Assembly: GCA_036275915.1 (NCBI GenBank) | Contig: DASUCV010000008.1 | Span: forward strand, 27,211-91,210 | Direction: 5' to 3' | Length of the DNA stretch: 64,000 nucleotides | DNA from: Candidatus Polarisedimenticolaceae bacterium | GTDB lineage: Bacteria; Acidobacteriota; Polarisedimenticolia; Polarisedimenticolales; DASRJG01 | Shown: positions 1 through 9,344 of the stretch, one piece after another | Numbering within the stretch: position 1 is the stretch's first letter | Layout: each line of letters starts with the position of its first letter | Translations under genes and position numbers: made by a program | The notes under the pieces: model-generated | Seen by the model: only the letters and a program-made list of their open reading frames with translations | What the model was told of the DNA's origin: nothing | Databases searched by the model: none

Positions 1-3000
1 TCGATCTATCGCAAGACCGGTCGCGGCTCTACGTCGCTCTCGGCGGTTCGGGCAAGATCGCGATTCTGGATCCGGACACGCTTACACAAACCGAAATCCT
101 TGTCGCCGAAGGGCTGGGGGACTTCCAGGTCTGGGACGTGCTCGAACGCAGCCAGGGAAACGTGCTCGTCTCCGGCAGCCAGGAGCTCCGCCCCGTGTCG
201 ATGGGGGTCGGGATCGTCCACGTCGATGAAGGCGGATGGTTCGAGAGGGTGGATCCGCAGGAGATCTTCGACATCCGTCCCTTCCTGGCGTTGAGTCCCG
301 ATCGTGGTTTTCTCTATGTCGGACAAGACGAGTACCCACTCCACATTCCCGCGGCGAGCGAGAAGACCCTCACGAAGATCGACCTCAGTACCACGACACC
401 GCCGGGGCTGTTCGGACATCGGACGTGGGAAACGGTCGACGTCCTCTATCAGCTCGAACCCTCGCCGGACGGATCACGTATTTTCCTCGCGAACGGCGAG
501 GTCCTCTCGACCTCCGTCCTCGAGACGGTCGCCTCCGCGCCTCCCGGCGTCCACGAGCTGAGCGCGGACGGATCGATCCTTCACATCGCGACAGCGCCGG
601 GGACGCTGGCGCGCTGGAATGCTCAGACGCTGGCCCCGATCGACACGACGACTCTTCCGTGTTCGTTCCAATACGTCGAACGCTTGGCCGTGTGGAACGG
701 GGGAAGCGATCGCGTCGTCGCCGGCGACGATCACCTCTGCGGGTTCGTCACCACGACGGCATGCAGCGGGCCGCCGCAACCTGCCGCGTCACCCGACCCG
801 GCGGACGCCGGAGCGAAGCCCGCTCTTCGCGGCACGCTGCGGTGGCAGGGGAACGACTCATCGTGTCCCGAGACCTTCGACGTCCGCCTGGGCACCGACG
901 ACCCGCCCACGACGACCGTTTGCTCGGGCCTTCACGAGCGCGCCTGCGACCCGGGACAGCTCACCGCGGGCGCGACGTACCACTGGCAGGTGGTCGCCAC
1001 AAACGCCACGGGTAGAACGGCTGGCCCGATCTGGTCGTTCGTCGCTGCGCCTCCGCCCACTCCTCCGCCGTACGTGGCGAAGGTCGAGCTCGAGGCGAAG
1101 GCGCACGACGCGGTGCTCGACGTCGCGCGCGAGCGCGTCTACGTCAGCTTGCCCGCGCTCGACGCGGTCGTAGCCATCTCGACTCGCACATTCCAGGTCG
1201 CGGATCAATTCACGATCGGCCCGAGCCCGCGCGGGCTCGACCTGTCACCCGACGGTGAGCGCCTCTATGTTGCGCTTCAAGGATCGGGCGAGCTCGGCAT
1301 CATCGATCTTGCGACCCGTAATGTGCGTCGCATCCCATTCGGCGAGGCCATGAATTCTCTCCAATCTTGGGACGTCGCGGCGTCGCCGGACGGCCGGGTG
1401 TTCATGACCGCCAATGGGATCGACTTCGGCGACATGAGCTTCACGGCCTACGTGCGCCCCGACGTCAACATGGCTCCCGTGCGTGTCGGGCTCGATCTCT
1501 GCGGTCCGATCCTCGCCGCGACGAGCGACAATCGCCGCCTCTTCATCTCGGAGCCGACCTGCACACCCGACGAGATCGACGCGCGCGACCTCACGACGGA
1601 AGACGCCGCGATGGTGCGTACCGAGACCGACTATCTCTATCCGTGGTACTGGACAGGTTCGTTCACGCCGTCCCCCGACGGAAAGCGCCTCTTTCTTCAC
1701 GGCGGCGTCGTCCTCGACAGCGATCGCCTTTGGCCCGTGGGATGGCTGGCGTACGGACCGTGGATTCTCAATCCGGCCTACGGTCTCAAGGCCTTCGGCC
1801 CCGATCCGAACGTCATTTGGTCGGCGACGGAGCCGGATTCCCTGACTTCTTGGGACGCGAACAGCTACTCCTTCCTCGACGCCTACACAGTTCCGTGCGC
1901 GTTCCAGGAGATGACCAAGCTCTTCGTCCTCCCCGACGGCGGCTGGCTCGTCGTCGGAGACGATCTCGTCTGCGGGCGCGTGCAGCAATCCCCCTGCGCG
2001 ACCACCCCGGCCGTTCCTGGTCAGCCGATCCCGCAGGACGGCGCGACGGACGTTTCGCCGAGGCTCAAGCTGCAATGGTCGGGCACCGGATCAGAAGCGT
2101 GTCCGACGACGTACACGGTGAAGCTCGGCGCCCATGGCATCGCGACCGACGTCGTCTGCCAAAGCACCCCTCATACCGTCTGCGATCTCGGATCCTCGCT
2201 TGCACCGAACACGACCTACACGTGGCAAGTCGAGGCGACGAACGACGCGGGAACGGTCACCGGCCCGGCGTTCTCGTTCTCGACCGGCGCGTTCGCGACG
2301 CCCTTCCCGTCGGTGATCGCGTCCCACCTCCCCCGCTATCCCACGGACATCGGGATCGACGCCTCGCGTCACCGAATCTATGCGGCGTTTCCAGACACGG
2401 AACGGCCGGAGATCGCTTCGATCGCGGGCGAATGCGGCACAGTTGTCGGCGCCTACCCCGTCGACAGCCGCCTCTATAGCTTCGTCGTGGGCTTGGACGG
2501 CCGCCATCTCTACGGCACGTTGTACGACGGCAGCGCGCTCGAGATGATCGATCTCGACACCGGGACTCGATCGCAATTCGGCTTGTGGGGCGACGATCCG
2601 TCACGTCGGCCGAACTACTTGGTCGAGCAGGCCCCGGGTCAGTTCTTCGTCACTGCGAAGGCTGATCGCCCGTTCATGTACCGCGTCGACCTCAACACAC
2701 AGTCCAGCGTCGGGGTCACGCCGCCCGACATCTACTTTGGCGGGGGAAACCCTTTCGTCGCTCCGGGCGACAAGTACCTTTACACCAGCAATGAGTACAC
2801 ACCGTCGATGTTCAAGTTCGACACGAGTCGCCCGGGCACACCGCTCGTCGCACACAATCTATTCACCGAGGCGATCGGCTCGGTCCTCCCCGACGGGAAG
2901 CGGATCATCTCGAGCGACGGCGTCGTCTACCGCGCCGGGACGCTGCTCGAGGAGGGATCGCGCGTCTCGCCGGGGCCGTCCAGCCCGTCACCGAGCGGCG

Positions 3001-3758
3001 ATGTGGTCTACGTCGGGCGGCAGAGCGACGGCGGCAGCGTCGAGGTGTGGGACACGAGTTCTTGGACGCTCCTTCGGACCATCCCACTCGGCTGTCCGAA
3101 CATCCAGGCTTGGATGCCGATCAACCGCCTCCTGACGCTCCCCGGCGACACGGGCTGGCTCGTACAAAGCCTCCAGGAGCTCTGCATCTTCTCTTACGAT
3201 CCGGATTTCGACGGACGCCTGAACGGCGCCGACGACGTTCCGCTCGATACCGACGGCGACGGCCAGCCCGACAGTTGCGATCGTTGCCCCACGGTACCCG
3301 AGGCCATCGCCCGCGACACCGACGAGGATTTGATCGGCGACGCCTGCGACAACTGCCCCACGGCGTTCAACCCAGCCCAGACCGACGGCGACGCCGATGG
3401 TATCGGCGACGCCTGCGACAACTGCCCCACGATCGCCAACGCAGATCAAAGGGACGGTGACGGCGACGGCATCGGCGACCTCTGCGACAACTGTCCGAAC
3501 ATCGCGAATGCGAACCAGAACGACTACGACGGCGACGGAATCGGCGATGCGTGCGAGCTTGGCATCCCACTCGTCGATGCCGACGGGTCAGGGCGCGTGG
3601 ACGGGCTCGATCTAGCGCGCCTCGGCCGCGCTTTCGGCGCAATGTCCACCGACGCGCGCTTCGACCGCGGCGTGGACTTCAATCGCGACGGCATCGTCGA
3701 CGGGATCGATCTGGCCATGCTCTCGGCGATGTTCGGACGGTCGGTGCCAACGCATTGA
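1..3758 (+). CDS. Secreted beta-propeller / thrombospondin type 3 / dockerin protein (5' partial)
   Basis: The reading frame is open from base 3 and the start lies upstream of the window; the first in-frame ATG (138) is inside a propeller repeat, so it is not the true start. About 1251 residues are visible. Three stretches of YVTN/NHL-like propeller repeats (for example [14 protein letters not shown]) alternate with two fibronectin-III-like modules of roughly 90 residues that carry paired cysteines and a YHWQV or YTWQV strand. They are followed by five Asp-rich thrombospondin type 3 repeats (pattern DGDGxGDxCDNCP, about 3230-3555) and a C-terminal dockerin type I pair ([16 protein letters not shown] and [16 protein letters not shown], 3574-3740). 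The TSP3 and dockerin loops bind calcium in known families, so an extracellular or cell-surface structural or adhesive role is inferred. No catalytic motif is visible. A cohesin partner is not present in the window. Confidence 0.85.
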   Translation, partial: DLSQDRSRLYVALGGSGKIAILDPDTLTQTEILVAEGLGDFQVWDVLERSQGNVLVSGSQELRPVSMGVGIVHVDEGGWFERVDPQEIFDIRPFLALSPDRGFLYVGQDEYPLHIPAASEKTLTKIDLSTTTPPGLFGHRTWETVDVLYQLEPSPDGSRIFLANGEVLSTSVLETVASAPPGVHELSADGSILHIATAPGTLARWNAQTLAPIDTTTLPCSFQYVERLAVWNGGSDRVVAGDDHLCGFVTTTACSGPPQPAASPDPADAGAKPALRGTLRWQGNDSSCPETFDVRLGTDDPPTTTVCSGLHERACDPGQLTAGATYHWQVVATNATGRTAGPIWSFVAAPPPTPPPYVAKVELEAKAHDAVLDVARERVYVSLPALDAVVAISTRTFQVADQFTIGPSPRGLDLSPDGERLYVALQGSGELGIIDLATRNVRRIPFGEAMNSLQSWDVAASPDGRVFMTANGIDFGDMSFTAYVRPDVNMAPVRVGLDLCGPILAATSDNRRLFISEPTCTPDEIDARDLTTEDAAMVRTETDYLYPWYWTGSFTPSPDGKRLFLHGGVVLDSDRLWPVGWLAYGPWILNPAYGLKAFGPDPNVIWSATEPDSLTSWDANSYSFLDAYTVPCAFQEMTKLFVLPDGGWLVVGDDLVCGRVQQSPCATTPAVPGQPIPQDGATDVSPRLKLQWSGTGSEACPTTYTVKLGAHGIATDVVCQSTPHTVCDLGSSLAPNTTYTWQVEATNDAGTVTGPAFSFSTGAFATPFPSVIASHLPRYPTDIGIDASRHRIYAAFPDTERPEIASIAGECGTVVGAYPVDSRLYSFVVGLDGRHLYGTLYDGSALEMIDLDTGTRSQFGLWGDDPSRRPNYLVEQAPGQFFVTAKADRPFMYRVDLNTQSSVGVTPPDIYFGGGNPFVAPGDKYLYTSNEYTPSMFKFDTSRPGTPLVAHNLFTEAIGSVLPDGKRIISSDGVVYRAGTLLEEGSRVSPGPSSPSPSGDVVYVGRQSDGGSVEVWDTSSWTLLRTIPLGCPNIQAWMPINRLLTLPGDTGWLVQSLQELCIFSYDPDFDGRLNGADDVPLDTDGDGQPDSCDRCPTVPEAIARDTDEDLIGDACDNCPTAFNPAQTDGDADGIGDACDNCPTIANADQRDGDGDGIGDLCDNCPNIANANQNDYDGDGIGDACELGIPLVDADGSGRVDGLDLARLGRAFGAMSTDARFDRGVDFNRDGIVDGIDLAMLSAMFGRSVPTH

Positions 3759-3784
3759 GGGCGTAGAGCCGGCGCGAGCTGACG

Positions 3785-3910
3785 ATGCTGGACTTCACGA
3801 ACCCCGACAAGGTCAAGGGAATGGCCGCTCGGATTCGCGGCCATCTCACCGTCAATGCGCGCGATCCCGACTTGAAGAAAGCCGCTGCGGGTGAGCAGAA
3901 CGCTTACTGA
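3785..3910 (+). CDS. Possible 41-residue ORF or gene remnant
   Basis: A short ATG-to-TGA frame (MLDFTNPDKVKGM..., ending GEQNAY) fills the gap between the dockerin protein and the convergent FG-GAP gene. It has no clear ribosome-binding site and no family I recognise. The amphipathic composition, with a Lys/Ala-rich C-terminus, reads more like the tail of a real protein than random GC-rich DNA, so it may be a C-terminal remnant of a lost gene. It could equally be chance. Confidence 0.2.
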   Translation: MLDFTNPDKVKGMAARIRGHLTVNARDPDLKKAAAGEQNAY

Positions 3911-3913
3911 GAC

Positions 3914-6900
3914 TCATGGACACGCCGACGGCGACGCCGCGATCTCCGCGTCCCGCGCGCCTTGCTGGCTCGCCAGTCCCTCGTCGTAGGTTCCCGGTGC
4001 CGTGCAGTCGACGCCGCGGACGAGGTACCAGAAGCCGTCACCCAGCGCCGGAGTAGCGGCGTCACTGGACGTCGGCGTGAGCGAGTCGTTCGCGACGCAC
4101 TGGTCCAGCGTCGAGAAGTCACCCGCCGAGCTGCGTAGCGTCGACAGAAGGCCCCGCACCGTGTCGTAGCGATCGGCACCCGCGACCGCCGCCCAGGTGA
4201 ACGTCTCGGTGGCGCCGCTCTTCGACGCGCTCACCGAAGGCCGGCCCGCGGGTGCGATGAAGCCGTCGTCGATCGCGCCGTTGCAGTTGTTGTCCTTCCC
4301 GTCGCACACCTCGGGGTTGCCGGGGAACATCGTCGGGTCGGAGTCGTTGCAGTCGCCGCTCGCCGCCACGTAACCGTTGGGCTGCGAGCAGGCCGCCAGA
4401 AACACGCTCGAGTTGCCGTAGCCGTCGCCGTCGGCGTCGCGGTAGTAGGTGACGAGCTGGCACGACGTCCTGATGTCGATTCCCTCCGGGCCGTTCCCCG
4501 GAAGCGAGATCCACCGCGTTCGCGGGAAGATCGGATCGGTCGTCGAGAAGCGCATGCGCCACTTGTAAGCGGTGAGCGGATCGAGACCGGAGACGAGCCG
4601 GTTGAAATTGACGTCGGCGCCGGAGCCGTCGGTCGTGCCGGTGTCGAAGGCGTTGCCGTGGACGTACGTCCCGGTAGCGATCGGCGTTCCGAGCGGCGCG
4701 ACCTCGTGGTCCATCGAGATCATCGCGCGCCCGCGCGCGTTGCGGCCGCGCGCGAGGATGCGGAAGCGGTCCGACGAGCCGCTCGATCCGAGGAACGCGA
4801 CGGGGCCGGTGCCGGCGCCGTTGTAGTTGCGCGGGATGAAGTCGAGGCCATCGCCGCCGCCGCCGAGGTAGACGAACGCGCTGCCGCCGGACGTGCCGTC
4901 GGGCGCGCCGATGACGACGTCGGAGAAGCCGTCGCCGTTGACGTCGCCGGCCATCGCGAAGGATTGGCCGAACTTCGTGTTCGCGGCACCGGTGACGCTC
5001 CAGCCGGCGGTGTTGCCGAGTCCGGTCGCGGAGCCGAAGTGGATCTCGATCGCGCTGAATTGACCGACGGTGAGAATGTCGGAGAAGCCGTCGCCGTTGA
5101 CGTCGCCGGCGAGGCGCGCGTTGACGACCGAGAACGTCAGCGCCTGGTCGGGGGTCGTCATCGACAGCCCGGCGGGTCCGCCGAGGTAGAGCGCGTCGGT
5201 GGTTCCCGAGGCGTCGGAGTGGTGGTACACGACGTCGTCGTAGCCGTCGCCGTCGACGTCGCCGGCGGCGTGAACCGATGAGGAGAAATCTCCGAATTCG
5301 GTCCAGTCGTCGTTCTGGTCCATGCGCGGTGCGCCGCCGTAGTAGACGCGCGACGATTGCGCGCCGAGCCCGGTGTAGTCGTTGGTCAGGACGTCCGACA
5401 GGCCGTCTCCGTTGACGTCGCCGGCGGCCTCGACGTTCTCACCGTCGAGGAACTCGACCGGCGTCTGATGGACCCCGGTCGCGGAGCCGTAGTAGATCCT
5501 CGTCCCGTCGTTGACGCCGCCCGAGACGCCGATGTCGGCGAAGCCGTCGCCGTTGACGTCGCCGACGCCCGCGACCTCCGAACCCAGGTTCTGGTTCACG
5601 ATGCTCTCGGTCCGCGAGAACGCCGGTGTCGTGCTCACGCCGCCGACACCGCCGTGATAGACGTAGAACTTCCCTTCCTCGCCGCCGCTCTGAACGTTGA
5701 AGTGCGGCTCGCCGACGATGACGTCGTCGTAGCCGTCGCCGTTGACGTCGCCCGCCCCGGCCACGGAATCGCCGAAGCCGCCGTGGAACTGGAAGCCGTC
5801 GAGCGTCGTCGCCGGAACGGTCGACGGACCGGTCGCGGTCCCGAGGAAGATGAACGCCGCGCCGAGATCGGCACCGCCGTACTGCGGATCGCCGACGATG
5901 ATGTCGGTGAACCCGTCGGCGTTGACGTCCCCCGCCGAGGCGACGCTCCAGCCGAAGTTCTCGGTCTGCGTCGTGTCGGCGCCGTGGAGCGCCGCGAGCG
6001 ACGTGGTCGACGGTCCGTCGCCCGAGCCGAGGAAGAGCCAGGCGCGGCCCTCGTCGGTCTGGCCGTGATCGTAGCTTGCGGCGCCGACGATGAGATCGCC
6101 GTAACCATCGCCGTTGACGTCGCCCGCGGCGAAGACCGCGCCGAGCGCGTCGTTCGCCTGATCGCCGGTGAACGTCCAGCTCGGCGTCGTGCCGATCCCG
6201 CTCGGCGACCCCTGGAAGACGCGGATCTGCCCCGCGTTCGCGAGCCCTCCCGAGGTGAATCCGGGCGCGCTCGCCGCGACGTCGGCGAAGCCGTCGCCGT
6301 TGACGTCGCCCGCCGGCGCGACCGACGAGCCGAGGCCCGCGCTCACCGATCCGCCGTTCAGTGTCTGCGCCGCCGCCGAGCCGAGGCCGGTCGACGATCC
6401 GCGGTAGATGTACACGCGGCCCTCGCCCGAGAACGACGAGGTGAATGACGAGGCGCCGATCGCGATGTCAGCAAAGCCGTCGCCGTTCGTGTCGCCGACG
6501 CCGGCGACCGAGCAGCCGAAGAGCCCGCCCGATCCGTCCTCGGTCCAGCTCGGCGTCGTCGAGAGGCCGGAGGCCGAGCCGTAGAAGCCGAGCACGCGCC
6601 CCGCGTCGACGAGGGTCGCGGTGTCCCACTGCCACGCGCCGGCGAATACGTCGTCGAAGCCGTCGGCATTGACGTCGACACCTCCCGCGACGTGAATGCC
6701 GAGGTTCGCGTCGACCTGGTTCGATTCGACGTGGAACGGCGTGCCGGCCGCGATGACGGTCGACGCGTCGCCGAGAAAGACGTAAACCGCCCCTTCGTGG
6801 CTCTGGCCGTTCGTGTAGTAGGGCGCGCCGACGACGAGGTCGTCGTTGCCGTCGCCGTCGACGTCGCCGCCGTAGGCGATCGAGGTGCCGAAGCGCGCGC

Positions 6901-7978
6901 CGGCATTCCCTGCCGTCAGCGTCTTCGCGAGCACGATCCCGACCGAGCTGATCGATCCGGTGTAGACGAAGACGGCGCCCTCGTCGACCTGCGTCCCGTC
7001 CCAGCGCTCGGCGCCGACCGCGAAATCGTCGTAGCCGTCGGCGTTGAGGTCGCCGGCCGTCGACACTGACGAGCCGAAGCGCGCGTCGGCCTGATTCGAT
7101 TCGAACGTTCGCGTGGCGGTGAGCGGGAGGCCGGACGGCGAGCCGAAGTAGAGGAACACCCGGCCCTCGTCGACCTGGCCGTTGTCGTACTGCGGCGCGC
7201 CGACGATGACGTCGGAGTAGCCGTCGCCGTTCACGTCGCCGGCCGTGGCGACCGACGATCCGAAGAACGCGCTCACCTGGTTCGACTCGACGGACCACGT
7301 CGCGCTCGTGAGGAGCGGATCGACCGTGATCGGGTACGCGGCGTCGCGATCGTCGATCTCGATCGAGAGCGACTCCGGCGCGAGCCGGAACCGCGCGGGA
7401 AGCTCACGCCCGCCGGCGTCGATGACGTGGAGCTCGCCGAGCTTGAGGAGCGGCTTCCCGGCGGGATCGGCGAAGAGAATCGCGCTCCCCGTGGCGTCGG
7501 CCCTGCCGAGGAGATCGCCGGTGAGCTTCAGCGAGACGACGAGCGGTGCCGACCCCGGCATGCGCGCCGGAATCTCGAGTACCTGCTCCAGGCCGGCGGC
7601 ATCGTTCACGTAGCGCTCCACGAGCGCGTCACGTGAGAACGAGATCGCGGCACCGGTGCGGGTGAAAACTCCGGAGGCGAGCGCGGTCTCCGACCCGGAG
7701 CGGCCCCATCGCGCGGCCTCGAGGCCGAGCCGCCACCCCTCGCCGCCCTCGCGCGGCGTGACCACGATGCCGGCCGCCGTCGTCCCGACGCGGAACCCCT
7801 GCGCCCGGTTCGGCGCCGAGATCGTGCCGCTCGGGAGCGCATGGAACTCGTACTCCATCCGCTCGAGGTTGTCCTTCACCCGGGCGAGCCAGGCCTCGTC
7901 GACGCCGGCGGCCGCCGAGACGAGCGAGAAAGAGAGGAGCGATGCCGCGATCGTGCCGAGGATGCCGTTCCTGCGCAT
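3914..7978 (-). CDS. FG-GAP repeat (integrin-alpha-like) secreted protein with MopE motif, paralogue 1
   Basis: Exported protein of 1354 residues. The ATG at 7978 is preferred over an in-frame ATG at 7993 because GGGGGATCA lies 5-7 bases before it and it starts a clean signal peptide (MRRNGILGTIAASLLSFSL). After a conserved N-terminal domain (containing APNRAQGFRV) come 14 FG-GAP/VCBS-type repeats with the calcium-loop signature AGDVNGDGYSD and variants; 14 blades would make two seven-bladed propellers. Next are a fibronectin-like stretch and a MopE-type motif (CDGKDNNCNG) predicted to bind metal. The C-terminal module of about 85 residues (YDTVRGLLSTLRSS to the end) finishes in Ala-Cys-Pro. 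Its closest relative in the window is the gene at 12394-16503 on the other side of the sigma/CHAT genes. A surface-adhesion or matrix role is inferred. Confidence 0.9.
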   Translation of the reverse strand: MRRNGILGTIAASLLSFSLVSAAAGVDEAWLARVKDNLERMEYEFHALPSGTISAPNRAQGFRVGTTAAGIVVTPREGGEGWRLGLEAARWGRSGSETALASGVFTRTGAAISFSRDALVERYVNDAAGLEQVLEIPARMPGSAPLVVSLKLTGDLLGRADATGSAILFADPAGKPLLKLGELHVIDAGGRELPARFRLAPESLSIEIDDRDAAYPITVDPLLTSATWSVESNQVSAFFGSSVATAGDVNGDGYSDVIVGAPQYDNGQVDEGRVFLYFGSPSGLPLTATRTFESNQADARFGSSVSTAGDLNADGYDDFAVGAERWDGTQVDEGAVFVYTGSISSVGIVLAKTLTAGNAGARFGTSIAYGGDVDGDGNDDLVVGAPYYTNGQSHEGAVYVFLGDASTVIAAGTPFHVESNQVDANLGIHVAGGVDVNADGFDDVFAGAWQWDTATLVDAGRVLGFYGSASGLSTTPSWTEDGSGGLFGCSVAGVGDTNGDGFADIAIGASSFTSSFSGEGRVYIYRGSSTGLGSAAAQTLNGGSVSAGLGSSVAPAGDVNGDGFADVAASAPGFTSGGLANAGQIRVFQGSPSGIGTTPSWTFTGDQANDALGAVFAAGDVNGDGYGDLIVGAASYDHGQTDEGRAWLFLGSGDGPSTTSLAALHGADTTQTENFGWSVASAGDVNADGFTDIIVGDPQYGGADLGAAFIFLGTATGPSTVPATTLDGFQFHGGFGDSVAGAGDVNGDGYDDVIVGEPHFNVQSGGEEGKFYVYHGGVGGVSTTPAFSRTESIVNQNLGSEVAGVGDVNGDGFADIGVSGGVNDGTRIYYGSATGVHQTPVEFLDGENVEAAGDVNGDGLSDVLTNDYTGLGAQSSRVYYGGAPRMDQNDDWTEFGDFSSSVHAAGDVDGDGYDDVVYHHSDASGTTDALYLGGPAGLSMTTPDQALTFSVVNARLAGDVNGDGFSDILTVGQFSAIEIHFGSATGLGNTAGWSVTGAANTKFGQSFAMAGDVNGDGFSDVVIGAPDGTSGGSAFVYLGGGGDGLDFIPRNYNGAGTGPVAFLGSSGSSDRFRILARGRNARGRAMISMDHEVAPLGTPIATGTYVHGNAFDTGTTDGSGADVNFNRLVSGLDPLTAYKWRMRFSTTDPIFPRTRWISLPGNGPEGIDIRTSCQLVTYYRDADGDGYGNSSVFLAACSQPNGYVAASGDCNDSDPTMFPGNPEVCDGKDNNCNGAIDDGFIAPAGRPSVSASKSGATETFTWAAVAGADRYDTVRGLLSTLRSSAGDFSTLDQCVANDSLTPTSSDAATPALGDGFWYLVRGVDCTAPGTYDEGLASQQGARDAEIAASPSACP

Positions 7979-8026
7979 GACGTGATCCCCCATGCGGCAG
8001 AGGAACGGGACGGCGGAGAGAACTCC

Positions 8027-8707
8027 TCACCTGCCGGGCGAAGAATCTCCCTCGAGGACGATCGAGCGCGCGAAGACGACGGAAGTCCCCGAACGAACCT
8101 CGAGCCTCAGAGCCTCGCCACGGGGAAAACTCTTGGGATCGAGCGTCACGGCGAGGGCGCCGTCCGCGTCGAGCGTCGCGGCAGGGATCGTCGTGTGCGA
8201 GTTGCCGAGCGTCAGCTCGAGCGGTACCTCCGGCCTCACATCGTCCCGGTCCACGAAGAGCCGCAAGACGAGAGGCCCGCCGGCGGAGAGCGCGAGCGGC
8301 GCAGGCGGCTCTCCACCGCGGGTCACCGGCTCGGACTCGAGACCGACGATCCGCGCTTCGGCCACGGGCGCCGGAGACGGCCGGACGAAGCGGTACGCCG
8401 GGATCATCAGCGCGAGGAGCACCAGGTACGCGAGCGCCGCCTCCGGCCGCAGAAGGGTCACGGTGAGGCGGCTCCACAGGGACGCGCGTCGCTCCGCGAG
8501 CGGTTCGCCCGACGCCTCATGAATCGCCGCGGCGGTGCGCAACGCGAGCGCGCAAGCCGGGCACGATGCGGTGTGATCGAGAAGTCGCTCGATCTCGTGC
8601 GGGGCCAAGAGGCCCTGCGCCATTGCGAGGTATCGGTCATCGTCCGGACAGCCGGCGCCCTTGGGGCCGGAGGACCAGGCGTCGGCGAGCTTCGCGTCGT
8701 CGATCAC
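8027..8707 (-). CDS. Anti-sigma factor with zinc-binding HC2-type motif
   Basis: 226 residues. The N-terminal cytoplasmic part carries the zinc-binding anti-sigma signature H45-x3-C49-x2-C52 with an additional upstream C20. A single membrane segment follows (about residues 92-112, LAYLVLLALMIPAYRFV), and then an extracytoplasmic beta-rich domain (residues 120-226). The start codon overlaps the stop of the ECF sigma gene by four bases (ATGA), so the two are almost certainly translated together and act as a sigma/anti-sigma pair. By analogy with ZAS-family proteins the soluble N-terminus would sequester the sigma factor and the outer domain would sense the signal. What it senses is unknown. Confidence 0.85.
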   Translation of the reverse strand: MIDDAKLADAWSSGPKGAGCPDDDRYLAMAQGLLAPHEIERLLDHTASCPACALALRTAAAIHEASGEPLAERRASLWSRLTVTLLRPEAALAYLVLLALMIPAYRFVRPSPAPVAEARIVGLESEPVTRGGEPPAPLALSAGGPLVLRLFVDRDDVRPEVPLELTLGNSHTTIPAATLDADGALAVTLDPKSFPRGEALRLEVRSGTSVVFARSIVLEGDSSPGR

Positions 8708-9228
8708 GCCGCTCCCTTCTCCCGGAGGCAGTGACGAAGGTCCTCGAAGCCGCGGAAGACGAGGTTTGCCGTGCGCTTCGCGTCCGCGCCGAGCAGCTCG
8801 GCCGCTTCCGCGTAGCGAAGCCCCGCGAGACGGAGCTGGACCGCGCGGCGCCGGTCGGCCGTGAGGCCTCGCAGGCAGGCCTGGATCGCGCGCACCAGCT
8901 CGCCGTCGAGCGCGCGGCGCTCCGGATCGGCGGCAGGTGCTTCCGCCTCACCCACGCCCTCGTCGTCGAGCGGGCGCTCGTACTTGCGCCGGGCGCGGCG
9001 CACCTCGTCCAGGACGACGGCGTACGCCGTGCGCCAGAGATAGGTCGCGTTGAACGACACGCCTCCGCCCCGGACCTGCTCGAGGATGCGCACGAGCGAG
9101 CTTTGCACGAGGTCGTCCCTCTCCCCCCGAAGCCAGCGCGGACAGATCCGGGCAACCGCGCGCTCGAGCTGCGAGCGTAACCGCTCGGCGTCGATCCCCG
9201 GATCGACGTTCACCGATCCCCCGTGCAT
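8704..9228 (-). CDS. ECF-type RNA polymerase sigma factor
   Basis: 174 residues with region 2 at about 35-80 (DDLVQSSLVRILEQV, then YLWRTAYAVVLDEVRR) and region 4 at about 115-165, the usual size and layout of an ECF sigma factor. The ATG at 9228 gives the full frame. A GTG at 9213, preceded by GGGGGATCG, is a plausible alternative start. The gene is first in a two-gene operon with its anti-sigma factor and is divergent from the TPR-CHAT gene, with 116 bases between them. Control of its own operon, the CHAT gene and perhaps both flanking FG-GAP genes is inferred from this arrangement, not demonstrated. Confidence 0.88.
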   Translation of the reverse strand: MHGGSVNVDPGIDAERLRSQLERAVARICPRWLRGERDDLVQSSLVRILEQVRGGGVSFNATYLWRTAYAVVLDEVRRARRKYERPLDDEGVGEAEAPAADPERRALDGELVRAIQACLRGLTADRRRAVQLRLAGLRYAEAAELLGADAKRTANLVFRGFEDLRHCLREKGAA

Positions 9229-9344
9229 GCCGCCAGGATCGGCCAGCGGCCGAGTACGGTCAAGCCGGCCGCCGGAAGGAAGAAACGGGCGACGCCTCCG
9301 AATTCCTCTCCGCCGTACAATTCACGAGCGGTGGGGGAAACTCG
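9229..9344. promoter_or_regulatory. Divergent intergenic region between sigma factor and CHAT genes
   Basis: These 116 bases must hold the promoters of both divergent units. A purine-rich GTGGGGGAAA lies just upstream of the CHAT ATG and can act as its ribosome-binding site. No -35/-10 pair resembling the housekeeping consensus stands out in either direction, which would fit use of the ECF factor encoded here. No motif could be assigned with confidence. Confidence 0.4.
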
